Source: Betaproteobacteria bacterium RIFCSPLOWO2_02_FULL_68_150
GTDB taxonomy: Bacteria > Pseudomonadota > Gammaproteobacteria > Burkholderiales > SG8-39
Length of the DNA: 40,466 nt
Direction: 5' to 3'
NCBI GenBank assembly: GCA_001771975.1
Contig: MERE01000101.1
Location: 1-40,466, forward strand
A model generated the notes under the pieces. That model was given only the letters and a program-made list of their open reading frames with translations. It ran no database searches and had not been told where the DNA came from. Each line of letters begins with the position of its first letter. Positions within the stretch are counted from its first letter, which is position 1. A program made the translations under genes and the position numbers. Below are positions 18,011 through 25,720 of the stretch, one piece after another.

Positions 18011-18724
18011 ATGCGCTACGAGCTCCATTACTGGCCGGACATCCAGGGGCGCGGCGAATTCATCCGCCTTGCGCTCGAGGACGCCGGCGCCGACTACGTC
18101 GACGTTGCGCGCCGGCCGCGCGGCGCGGCTACGCTGGAGCGGTTGCTGCGAAGCCGTTCCGTGGCGCGAGCGCCGTTTGCAGCGCCATTCCTGCGCGCGG
18201 GCAAGCAGGTAATCGGGCAGACCGCGAACATCCTGCTGTTTCTCGGCCCGCGCCTGCGGCTGGCGCCGAAACGCGAGACCGACCGGCTCTGGGTGCACCA
18301 GCTGCAGCTGACGATCGCCGACTGGCTCGGCGAAGCGCACGACACGCATCACCCGGTCGCGGGCAGCCTGCACTACGAGCAGCAGAAACACGAGGCGAAG
18401 CGGCGTGCCGCGAATTTCATCGGCGAGCGGCTGCCGAAATTCCTGGACTATTTCGAGACGGTCTTGCGACGCAACCCGGGCGGCTATCTACTCGGGAAGA
18501 GGGTCTGCTACGCCGATCTGTCGCTGTTCCAGATGGTCGAGGGGCTGCGCTACGCATTTCCGCGCGCGATGGCAAGGCTGGAGCGCGGGTATCCCCGAGT
18601 GATGGCGCTGCATGATCGCGCAGCTTTGCGCCCGCGCCTGGCCACGTATCTTGCATCGTCGCGGCGCATTCCTTTCAACCAGCAGGGGATCTTCCGCCGC
18701 TACCCCGAGCTGGATCCGGTCTGA
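18011..18724 (+). CDS. Glutathione S-transferase family protein
   Basis: 237 aa from ATG 18011: MRYELHYWPDIQGRGEFIRLALEDAGADYVDVAR...GKQVIGQTANILLFLGPRL...YLLGKRVCYADLSLFQMVEGL; GST N- and C-domain landmarks. Confidence 0.88.
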   Translation: MRYELHYWPDIQGRGEFIRLALEDAGADYVDVARRPRGAATLERLLRSRSVARAPFAAPFLRAGKQVIGQTANILLFLGPRLRLAPKRETDRLWVHQLQLTIADWLGEAHDTHHPVAGSLHYEQQKHEAKRRAANFIGERLPKFLDYFETVLRRNPGGYLLGKRVCYADLSLFQMVEGLRYAFPRAMARLERGYPRVMALHDRAALRPRLATYLASSRRIPFNQQGIFRRYPELDPV

Positions 18725-19269
18725 AAGCGCCACACCGCGCCATCGCGCACGATGTGCCCGCCGGTCGGGGTGGCGAAATGGGTGCCGAGCACCAGTACCG
18801 ACCGGTTCGAGCAGCGCTCCAGGAAAGCGCGCCGCGTGCGGCGCGCGGCGTGAGGATCGACGTCGAAGCGGTTGGCCCAGTCGGGCTCTGCGCACTGCAC
18901 TGGATGGTGCATGAGATCTCCCGTGATGACCGCCGCCTCGCCGCGCGAGGCGATGCACACGCTGACGTGGCCCGGCGTGTGGCCCGGGGTCGGCTGCAGA
19001 GACACCTCGCCGGTTATGCGGTGGTTCGTTGCCACCAGGTCGGCGAGACCGGAGTCGAGCACCGGACGCACCGAGTCGTCCCGCGCGTCGCGGTCCGGTC
19101 CCGGCAACTCCCGCGACCAGTGCTCCCATTCGCTGCGGCCGAAGAGGTAACGCGCGTTCGGAAACGTGGGCACCCAGCGGCCATCCACCCGCATCGTGTT
19201 CCATCCGACGTGGTCGACGTGCAAATGCGTGCACAGCACGGTGTCCACCTGCTCGCGACGGTATGGTGG
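18700..19269 (-). pseudogene. 5'-truncated MBL-fold metallo-hydrolase (possible GTG start at 19248)
   Basis: ...PPYRREQVDTVLCTHLHVDHVGWNTMRVDGRWVPTFPNARYLFGRSEWEHW...TPGHTPGHVSVCIASRGEAAVITGDLMHHP; HxHxDH motif lies about 10 residues from the possible start and the usual upstream MBL strands are absent. The frame is closed upstream by the enoyl-CoA hydratase TGA. Confidence 0.75.
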
Positions 19270-20088
19270 TCACCTGGGCGGCAGATCGGCGTATGCCGCC
19301 GGGGCACCGCCTCCTGCCGCGGCGATCGAGCGCTGGATGTCCTCGATGCTGAAGATTCCCGGCTGCAGCGCATTCAGGTATTCGAAACTCTCGGCGACGG
19401 AATGATCGCGCGTGTACGAGATCATCCGCTTGGTCGCTGCCACCGCGACCGGTGCCCTGGAAGCAATGCGCCGCGCGATGGCAAGGGCGCCCGCGACAAG
19501 CGTGTCGTGGCTCTCGAACAGCGCGTTCACGAATCCGAGCCGCTCGGCGCGCTCCGCGCCAAGGCGCTCCCCCGTATAGCCCAGTTCGCGCACCACACCC
19601 TCGGGAAGCTGCTTCGGCAGCCGGTTGAAAGTGCCGACGTCGGCCAGCATGCCGAGGTTGATCTCCTGGATGACGAAGAACGCGTCGTGCGTCGCATAGC
19701 GCAGGCAGCAGGCGGTGACGAGGTCGACGCCGCCGCCGATGCAACCGCCCTGCACCGCCGCGATCACCGGAAAGCGCGCTTCGGCCAGCGCGTGAAAACT
19801 CTGCTGCAGCTCCTCGAGCTTGGCGCGAAAGCGCGCCCGCGCCGCCACCGTAGCGGTGCCGAGCGGATCGCCGCCTGCGAACACCGCCAGATCCATTCCG
19901 GCGCTGAAGTGCGGCCCGCTCGACGAGATCACCAGCGCGCGCACGCCGCCGCGCGCATCGAGCTCGCGCACCGCCCGCGGCAACTCGCGCCAGAACCCCA
20001 GCGTCATCGCGTTGCGCCGCTCGGGGCGCGACAGCCGCAGGTGTGCTACCTGGCCCTCGACCGAGACCTCGAAACATTCGTGCGCCAT
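19270..20088 (-). CDS. Enoyl-CoA hydratase/isomerase family protein
   Basis: 272 aa; RLSRPERRNAMTLGFWRELPRAVRELDARGGVRALVISSSGPHFSAGMDLAVF...AAVQGGCIGGGVDLVTACCLRYATHDAFFVIQEINLGMLAD. Confidence 0.93.
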   Translation of the reverse strand: MAHECFEVSVEGQVAHLRLSRPERRNAMTLGFWRELPRAVRELDARGGVRALVISSSGPHFSAGMDLAVFAGGDPLGTATVAARARFRAKLEELQQSFHALAEARFPVIAAVQGGCIGGGVDLVTACCLRYATHDAFFVIQEINLGMLADVGTFNRLPKQLPEGVVRELGYTGERLGAERAERLGFVNALFESHDTLVAGALAIARRIASRAPVAVAATKRMISYTRDHSVAESFEYLNALQPGIFSIEDIQRSIAAAGGGAPAAYADLPPR

Positions 20089-20189
20089 GGCGGCGGCTCC
20101 TCGCGGAATCGAATGCGCGCGAGCTTAGCACCGCGCGTGCGCCGCCGCGCCCCGGTTTATCATTCGCGCGTCATGACTGCCCGCTCACG

Positions 20190-21746
20190 ATGAATTCGCC
20201 CGCCGGCGCAGACACGCTTTCCGATCTCATCCGCAGCCACGCCGCGCGCGACCCCGCGCACGCTGCGTTGCGGCAGGACGGCCGCGAGCTGAGTTACGGC
20301 GCGCTCGACGCGCTGATGGACCGCGTGGCTGCCGCGCTTCAGCGCGATGGGCTCGCGCCGCAGGATGCGATCGCGATCTGCGCCGGCACATCGCTCGAGT
20401 ACGCCGCGGTCTTCCTGGGAGCCCTGCGCGCCGGCATCGCCGTGGCGCCGCTGGCGCCGTCGTGCACCCCGAGCGAAATCGCTGACATGGCAACCGATGC
20501 CGGTGCGAGGCTCCTGTTCCTGGACGAGAGCGTCGCACAGGCGCTCGCGCCGGTGGCCACGCGACTCAAGGCGCGGTGCCTCGCGCTGGACGGCTCTGCC
20601 GCGGGCGCACCACTGCGGCACTGGCTGGCGGCCGATGGCACCGCCCCGGTGGCGATCGCCGTGCAGCCGCACTGGGCGTTCAACATCATCTACTCCTCCG
20701 GCACCACGGGGGTTCCCAAAGGCATCGTGCAATCGCATGCCATGCGCGGGGGCCACGTGCAGCGCGCCGCGATCTACGGCTACGGCCGCGACACCGTGAC
20801 GCTGCTCGCCACGCCGCTGTACTCCAACACCACGTTGGTGTGCTTCTTTCCTGCGCTCAGCGCCGGCGGCACCGCAGTGCTGATGGGCAAGTTCGACGCG
20901 GCCGCCTACCTGGCGCTCGCCGAGCGGCACCACGCGACCCACACCATGCTCGTGCCGGTTCAATACCAGCGCATCATGGCGCTGCCCGAGTTCGGCCGCT
21001 ACGACCTGCAGAGCTTTCGCTACAAGTTCTGCACCAGCGCGCCATTCCGCGCCGCGTTGAAGGCCGACGTCCTGGCGCGCTGGCCGGGCGGGCTGGTCGA
21101 GTTCTACGGCCTGACCGAAGGCGGCGGCACCTGCATCCTGGTTGCGCACGAACACCCCGGCAAGCTGCACACGGTAGGCAAACCCGCGCAGGGGCACGAC
21201 GTGCGCCTGATCGACGAGCAGGGCCGCGAGGTCCCACCGGGTGCATTGGGCGAAGTCGTCGGGCGCTCGCCGATCATGATGAACGGCTACCACAACCAGC
21301 CGGAAAGAACGCGCGAAGCCGAGTGGTACTCGCCCGCGGGTGAGCGTTTTATCCGCAGCGGTGACCTCGGCCGCTTTGACGCCGACGGCTTTCTCGTGCT
21401 GACCGATCGCAGGAAGGACATGATCATCACGGGCGGCTACAACGTCTACCCGAGCGACCTCGAGACGGTCATGCGCGGGCACGCCGAAGTGGCCGATGTC
21501 GCGGTGGTCGGCGTGCCTTCGGACCAATGGGGCGAAACACCGGTTGCGTTTGTCGTGCTCAAACCGGGTGCCCGCGCAAGCGCGCAGGCGCTGCTCGAAT
21601 GGACCAATTCCCGTGTCAACAGGATCCAGCGGCTGGCCGACCTGCAACTTGCCGCCAACCTGCCGCGCAGCGCAATCGGCAAGGTGCTGAAGCGGGAGCT
21701 GCGCGACGCCTACGAGAGTGTGCCGGCGTCCCGGCCGCCCGTGTAA
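20190..21746 (+). CDS. Class I adenylate-forming enzyme / acyl-CoA synthetase
   Basis: 518 aa from ATG 20190; IIYSSGTTGVPKGIVQSHAM, VEFYGLTEGGGTCIL, YHNQPERTREAEWY...SGDLGRFDADGFLVLTDRRKDMIITGGYNVYPSDLE, SAIGKVLKRELRD. Confidence 0.93.
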   Translation: MNSPAGADTLSDLIRSHAARDPAHAALRQDGRELSYGALDALMDRVAAALQRDGLAPQDAIAICAGTSLEYAAVFLGALRAGIAVAPLAPSCTPSEIADMATDAGARLLFLDESVAQALAPVATRLKARCLALDGSAAGAPLRHWLAADGTAPVAIAVQPHWAFNIIYSSGTTGVPKGIVQSHAMRGGHVQRAAIYGYGRDTVTLLATPLYSNTTLVCFFPALSAGGTAVLMGKFDAAAYLALAERHHATHTMLVPVQYQRIMALPEFGRYDLQSFRYKFCTSAPFRAALKADVLARWPGGLVEFYGLTEGGGTCILVAHEHPGKLHTVGKPAQGHDVRLIDEQGREVPPGALGEVVGRSPIMMNGYHNQPERTREAEWYSPAGERFIRSGDLGRFDADGFLVLTDRRKDMIITGGYNVYPSDLETVMRGHAEVADVAVVGVPSDQWGETPVAFVVLKPGARASAQALLEWTNSRVNRIQRLADLQLAANLPRSAIGKVLKRELRDAYESVPASRPPV

Positions 21747-21764
21747 ACTAAGCGTGAGTATTCA

Positions 21765-21793
21765 TGGACTAACCGCAGCCACGGCGGTATACT
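21765..21793 (+). promoter_or_regulatory. Candidate sigma70 promoter upstream of module copy 2 (TGGACT-N17-TATACT)
   Basis: -35 TGGACT 21765-21770, 17-nt spacer, -10 TATACT 21788-21793; placed between the acyl-CoA synthetase stop and the terminator at 21861. Confidence 0.6.
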
Positions 21794-21860
21794 ACGCGGG
21801 CAAACTGCTCGCACAGAGAACCGACATCCGGCCGGCCGCATGAGCGCGGCGGCGTGATCG

Positions 21861-21888
21861 AAAAAAGCCCGGAGGACCGGGCTTTTTT
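21861..21888 (+). terminator. Intrinsic terminator immediately upstream of module copy 2
   Basis: AAAAAAGCCCGG-AGGA-CCGGGCTTTTTT: perfect 12-bp inverted repeat including A/T tracts. Confidence 0.9.
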
Positions 21889-21910
21889 GTTTTTTTACCG
21901 GGGACAGCCC

Positions 21911-22144
21911 ATGGACAAGCGCAAGGTGTGGCGGGAACAGGAACAGCTGCTGGTGCAGCGATGGAACGCGGCGGCCACGCGCTACCAGGAACTGCAGGCG
22001 CGGATTTCGCGCCAGGCGGCCGGCGGCGATCCTGCGAACGAAACCCTGATGCGGGAGGCGGAACAGGCGCGCGCCGATATCGACGCCGTGAGGCGTCAGG
22101 TTGCGCGCCTCAAGGTCGAGTTCGTTTCCGGAAAGCGGTATTAG
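21911..22144 (+). CDS. Uncharacterised small coiled-coil-like protein, module copy 2
   Basis: 77 aa from ATG 21911: MDKRKVWREQEQLLVQRWNAAATRYQELQARISRQAAGGDPANETLMREAEQARADIDAVRRQVARLKVEFVSGKRY; charged, helix-rich; GGGGAC SD-like element upstream. Confidence 0.75.
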   Translation: MDKRKVWREQEQLLVQRWNAAATRYQELQARISRQAAGGDPANETLMREAEQARADIDAVRRQVARLKVEFVSGKRY

Positions 22145-22146
22145 CG

Positions 22147-22764
22147 ATGCGGATCCTGGGACGCGGCCGGGTTGCGATGTGGACCCGGGAAAAGATCAGT
22201 TCCCTGAGCACGCCCGAGCTGCGCCAACTGCACCAGAACGCCGAGCGGCTGCACGAAACCGAGGTCGCCACGCTGTGCGCCGAGGTGCTCGGCGCGCGGC
22301 CCCGCAGCCGGGCGGCGGTGCGCCGGCCCAGGCGCAAAGGCAGCGCGGGACGGCTCGTCGCGCGCAGCAAGGCGTTCGAATTGCGCGGTGTCAGCCTGCA
22401 AAACCGCTTCTGGAGCCGCGGCGGCGTGCGCCCGAGCGACGGGATGGTGGTGGTCGCGCTGTGGGCTGAGGACGTGCAGCGCGCCAACGCTGTCAGCAGC
22501 TGCCTGCTCTGGGCACCGAACGTAGCGGGCTCACGCCCCTGGTCGGACAAGCTCGGCGGCAAGGAGCGGCTGGCGCATTGCCGGCTCGCGGCCGAGCGCG
22601 GTGCTGCCGAAGGACTGCTCGTGTATGGCACTCGCCTCGAGGGATCGCTGCCCGAGGACCGGGCGCTCAGCGTGGACGGGGTGGATCCGGAAAACGTGCT
22701 CGAGCTGCGGGTAGACAGGCGTGGCGACGAGTACTGGGCCACGTGGGGCAACAGCAACATTTGA
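22147..22764 (+). CDS. Uncharacterised two-part protein, module copy 2 gene A (gene A-like N-terminus fused to an extra C-terminal domain)
   Basis: 205 aa from ATG 22147: MRILGRGRVAMWTREKISSLSTPELRQLHQNAERLHETEVATLCAEVLGARPRS... then KAFELRGVSLQNRFWSRGGVRPSDGMVVVALWAEDVQ...EGLLVYGTRLEGSLPEDRALSVDGVDPENVLELRVDRRGDEYWATWGNSNI. Confidence 0.85.
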   Translation: MRILGRGRVAMWTREKISSLSTPELRQLHQNAERLHETEVATLCAEVLGARPRSRAAVRRPRRKGSAGRLVARSKAFELRGVSLQNRFWSRGGVRPSDGMVVVALWAEDVQRANAVSSCLLWAPNVAGSRPWSDKLGGKERLAHCRLAAERGAAEGLLVYGTRLEGSLPEDRALSVDGVDPENVLELRVDRRGDEYWATWGNSNI

Positions 22765-22780
22765 TCGCCGAAGGAAACCT

Positions 22781-23125
22781 ATGAGCATCCCGGTCACCGA
22801 GCACAAGCGATTCTGGGTCGGCAAGTACGAGATCGTCGCCCGGCCGATACCGCATTCCACGCACATGCTGCGCTACACGGTGTTTCTCGGCGGCACGCGC
22901 ATCGGCGCGCTCGCCAGCATGCCGTCCGAATCGGATTGCCTGTTCCTCGAGAAACCGCCGGCCGTGCCGCCGCTCAAGCTCTATTCGACCGGTTATCGTC
23001 CGGGGCGCCCGAAAAACGGTTCACGGCCTCCGGCAGCGGCTGCCGAGAAGGCACCGCCGCCCCCGAGCGAAGACCTGCCGGACGGGCTTCCGCTGCCCGA
23101 CCCGAGGAACCCCGAAGAGCGCTAG
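22781..23125 (+). CDS. Uncharacterised small protein, module copy 2 gene B
   Basis: 114 aa from ATG 22781: MSIPVTEHKRFWVGKYEIVARPIPHSTHMLRYTVFLGGTRIGALASMPSESDCLFLEKPPAVPPLKLYSTGYRPGRPKNG...; paralogue of 17609..17941. Confidence 0.85.
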   Translation: MSIPVTEHKRFWVGKYEIVARPIPHSTHMLRYTVFLGGTRIGALASMPSESDCLFLEKPPAVPPLKLYSTGYRPGRPKNGSRPPAAAAEKAPPPPSEDLPDGLPLPDPRNPEER

Positions 23126-23200
23126 CAGGCCGCGTTGAGCCGCAAACAGCGGCTTGGCCGCGCAGCGCGGATGAAACACGACGGCGAGCGCCGCCGCAAA

Positions 23201-23389
23201 CTACTTCGGCAGTTCGCCTCCCGAAAGCGCGAGGCGCTTGAGCTTGCGGTCGGTCATGATCTTTTCGTAACACTCCGCGCAAACTTCCCGCTTGCGGTTG
23301 CCCCCCGGGAGGGTCCTGAAGCTGGCGCGCGGCTTGGAATGCTGGCCGTGATAGCAGTACTTGAGGGGGTTCAGGTTCGTCATCGTCAT
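23201..23389 (-). CDS. Small zinc-ribbon-like protein
   Basis: 62 aa MTMTNLNPLKYCYHGQHSKPRASFRTLPGGNRKREVCAECYEKIMTDRKLKRLALSGGELPK; CYH...H and CAEC putative ligands; ATGA overlap with upstream arfB. Confidence 0.7.
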   Translation of the reverse strand: MTMTNLNPLKYCYHGQHSKPRASFRTLPGGNRKREVCAECYEKIMTDRKLKRLALSGGELPK

Positions 23390-23802
23390 TCCGGTAGCGG
23401 CTTGCCTCGCAATGCTTTGATCCTACCGCGTCGTATCTTACTCTGGATACGCCTTCGCTTCGATGCCTGCGTGGGCCGGGTCGGCCGGCGCGGCCGGCGA
23501 GGGGTCGCAGCCCGACTGACCAGAAGCTGCAGGCGTTGGCGCGCCTCCGCGCGATTCAGTTCCAGGCTGCGGTGCCGCTGCGCCTTGATGACGATCACGC
23601 CATCGCGGGTGATGCGCTGGTCCCGCAGCGCGCGCAGCCGCGCCTTGACCGCTTCCGGCAGCGAAGAGGCGGCAACGTCGAAGCGCAGGTGCACGGCATT
23701 GGCGACCTTGTTGACGTTCTGCCCTCCCGCCCCGGTCGCGCGCACCGCCGTGATGCGGACCTCGTTTTCCGGTACCAGCAGCCGCTGCGATGGCGTGGTC
23801 AC
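23386..23802 (-). CDS. arfB: Alternative ribosome-rescue peptidyl-tRNA hydrolase (YaeJ/ArfB family)
   Basis: 138 aa; EVRITAVRATGAGGQNVNKVANAVHLRFDV (GGQ motif), basic C-terminal tail RRRIQSKIRRGRIKALRGKP; no full RF1/RF2 domains. Confidence 0.92.
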   Translation of the reverse strand: MTTPSQRLLVPENEVRITAVRATGAGGQNVNKVANAVHLRFDVAASSLPEAVKARLRALRDQRITRDGVIVIKAQRHRSLELNRAEARQRLQLLVSRAATPRRPRRPTRPTQASKRRRIQSKIRRGRIKALRGKPLPE

Positions 23803-23874
23803 GCAGGCAGTATAGCCGGGCGTTGACGTGCAGTCGCACCTTCATCCATCATCGCCGCATTACAAGGAGAGCCC

Positions 23875-24162
23875 ATGCGAACCGCACTGACGATACTGCT
23901 TGCCGCCGCCACGCTCGCCGCAAGCGCCGCCGTCGCCGCCGACTTCAAGATCACCGGCGGCGATACCATCGAGTCGGTACTGATGGCGCAGAAAGCCAAG
24001 CGCGTCACGGTGCGCCTGCGCTCGGGGCAGGAGATCACCGGAACGGTGCGCGAGCTCACGCCGCGCCTGGTGCAGCTCGGTGCGGTCAGCGGCCGTGACT
24101 TCTTCGACGCCGTGATCGCGCTGGAGGCGATCGAGGCGGTGGTGATCCGCACGCGCGACTGA
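23875..24162 (+). CDS. Small secreted/periplasmic protein of unknown function
   Basis: 95 aa with signal peptide MRTALTILLAAATLAASAAVAADFKITGG; C-terminus RVTVRLRSGQEITGTVRELTPRLVQLGAVSGRDFFDAVIALEAIEAVVIR resembles an Sm/PRC-like beta fold by eye. Confidence 0.75.
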   Translation: MRTALTILLAAATLAASAAVAADFKITGGDTIESVLMAQKAKRVTVRLRSGQEITGTVRELTPRLVQLGAVSGRDFFDAVIALEAIEAVVIRTRD

Positions 24163-24171
24163 TCCGCCGGC

Positions 24172-25515
24172 GTGCCCCGTCTGCTGCGCGTCACGCTGCT
24201 CTCGGCCCGTGACCTCCTTGCCGCGGCGGGGCCGTTCGTGCTCATCGCGCTGGTCCTGCTGGTCGGGGCGTATTTCCTCCTCAAGCCGACGCCACCCAGA
24301 CGCGTGGTGCTGGCGACCGGCCCCGCGTTCAGCGATTTCGAATCTTTCGGCAAGCGTTACCAGGACGAGCTGAAACGCCACGGCATCGAGGTAACGCTGC
24401 GCGCAACCGAAGGTTCCACCGCCAACCGCCGCCTGCTGCGCGACGCGAAGCACGACGTCGATTTCGGCTTCATGCGCGGCGGCACGAGCGAGACCGTGCT
24501 CGCTGCGGAAGAGGCCAAAGGCGGCATGGCGCTGGTTTCGCTCGGCAGCCTGTTCTACGAACCGGTGTGGATTTTCTATCGCACCGACGCGGCGAAGAAA
24601 CTTCCGGGCGGCAGGCTTGCCAGCCTGCTGCCGCTGCGCGACTGGCGTGTCAACACGGGCGCCCGGGGCAGCGGCCCCACCCCGATCCTGCTCAGGCTGT
24701 TGCAGGCGAACGGCATCGCGCGCGACGCCGTCAAGCTCGATCGCCAGGAGCAGGGCCCGGCGGTGGCGGCCTTTTTCGATGGTTCTCTCGACGCGCTGGT
24801 TCTCGTCTCTGCGCCCGAGGGTGCCGCGGTGCAGGTGCTGCTGCGCGAACCCGGCATCGCGCTGTACGAGTTCGATCAGGCGGAGGCCTATTCGCGCCGC
24901 TTTGCGTATTTGAACAGGGTGGTGCTGCCGCGCGGCATCGTGGATTTCGCCAAGGACTCGCCGCCGCACGACGTGCCGCTGCTGGCGCCGACCACGATGC
25001 TGGTGGCGCGCGAAGACACGCATCCCGCGCTGGTGCAGTTGTTCGTGCAGGCGGCGCACCGCATCCACGGCGAGCCGGGCTGGTTCGCGCACGCGCGCCA
25101 GTTCCCGAGCGCGCGCGATTCGGAACTGCCGCTGGCACGCGAGGCCGAGCGCTTTTACCGCAGCGGTCCGCCGCTGCTGCAGCGCTATCTGCCGTTCTGG
25201 CTAGCCAACCTGATCGACCGCATGTGGGTGGCGCTGCTGTCGATCATCGCGCTGCTGATTCCACTCGGGCGCATCGTGCCGCCGCTGTACCAGTTCCGGG
25301 TGCGCTCGCGCATCTTCCGCTGGTACCGGCACCTGCGCGGTATCGAGCAGGAGCTGGCGAGCGGGGGCACACCGCCCGCCGAGCTGCTGGCGGCGCTGGA
25401 GCGGCTCGAAGCGAAGGCCGAGCGCATCACCGTGCCGCTGTCCTACACCGACGAGCTGTACGCGCTGCGCAGCCATATCGGCATGGTGCGCGAGCGGCTG
25501 CGGCTGGCGAGGTAG
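24172..25515 (+). CDS. TAXI-type TRAP solute-binding-like protein with N- and C-terminal TM segments
   Basis: 447 aa; TM near N-terminus, VVLATGPAFSDFESFGKRYQDELKRHGIEVTLRATEGSTANRRLLRDAKHDVDFGFMRGGTSE; C-terminal TM FWLANLIDRMWVALLSIIALLIPLGRIVPPLYQFRVRSRIFRWYRHLR. GTG start inferred. Confidence 0.85.
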   Translation: MPRLLRVTLLSARDLLAAAGPFVLIALVLLVGAYFLLKPTPPRRVVLATGPAFSDFESFGKRYQDELKRHGIEVTLRATEGSTANRRLLRDAKHDVDFGFMRGGTSETVLAAEEAKGGMALVSLGSLFYEPVWIFYRTDAAKKLPGGRLASLLPLRDWRVNTGARGSGPTPILLRLLQANGIARDAVKLDRQEQGPAVAAFFDGSLDALVLVSAPEGAAVQVLLREPGIALYEFDQAEAYSRRFAYLNRVVLPRGIVDFAKDSPPHDVPLLAPTTMLVAREDTHPALVQLFVQAAHRIHGEPGWFAHARQFPSARDSELPLAREAERFYRSGPPLLQRYLPFWLANLIDRMWVALLSIIALLIPLGRIVPPLYQFRVRSRIFRWYRHLRGIEQELASGGTPPAELLAALERLEAKAERITVPLSYTDELYALRSHIGMVRERLRLAR

Positions 25516-25720
25516 GCTGCTTGCCGAGCAGTTTCGGGTTTGCGGCGATCGGACGATTGCCTGGCGGCGACACCATCGGTTGTCCGGGTGCGTATCCTGA
25601 GGAATCAACGCGGTAGCGCCACGCCACCCGGTGAACGGCGCTTACAACCTGTTTCAATTTTCCCCGCATCGCGGACAGCGACAAACCGGTCCAAGCGTTA
25701 TAGGGTCAGAGCAGCCCAAG

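Noticed and set aside
18754-21647. 479-aa plus ORF (18754..20193) and 495-aa minus ORF (20160..21647)
   Set aside because: Antisense to MBL/enoyl-CoA hydratase and the acyl-CoA synthetase respectively.
17327-23125. Mobile element or composite transposon bounded by the two module copies
   Set aside because: No transposase, integrase or target-site duplications seen; copies are in direct orientation, diverged, and flank ordinary metabolic genes.
23860-25092. 410-aa minus ORF opposite the TAXI-like gene
   Set aside because: Shadow ORF; QQ/RR-rich and no domain.
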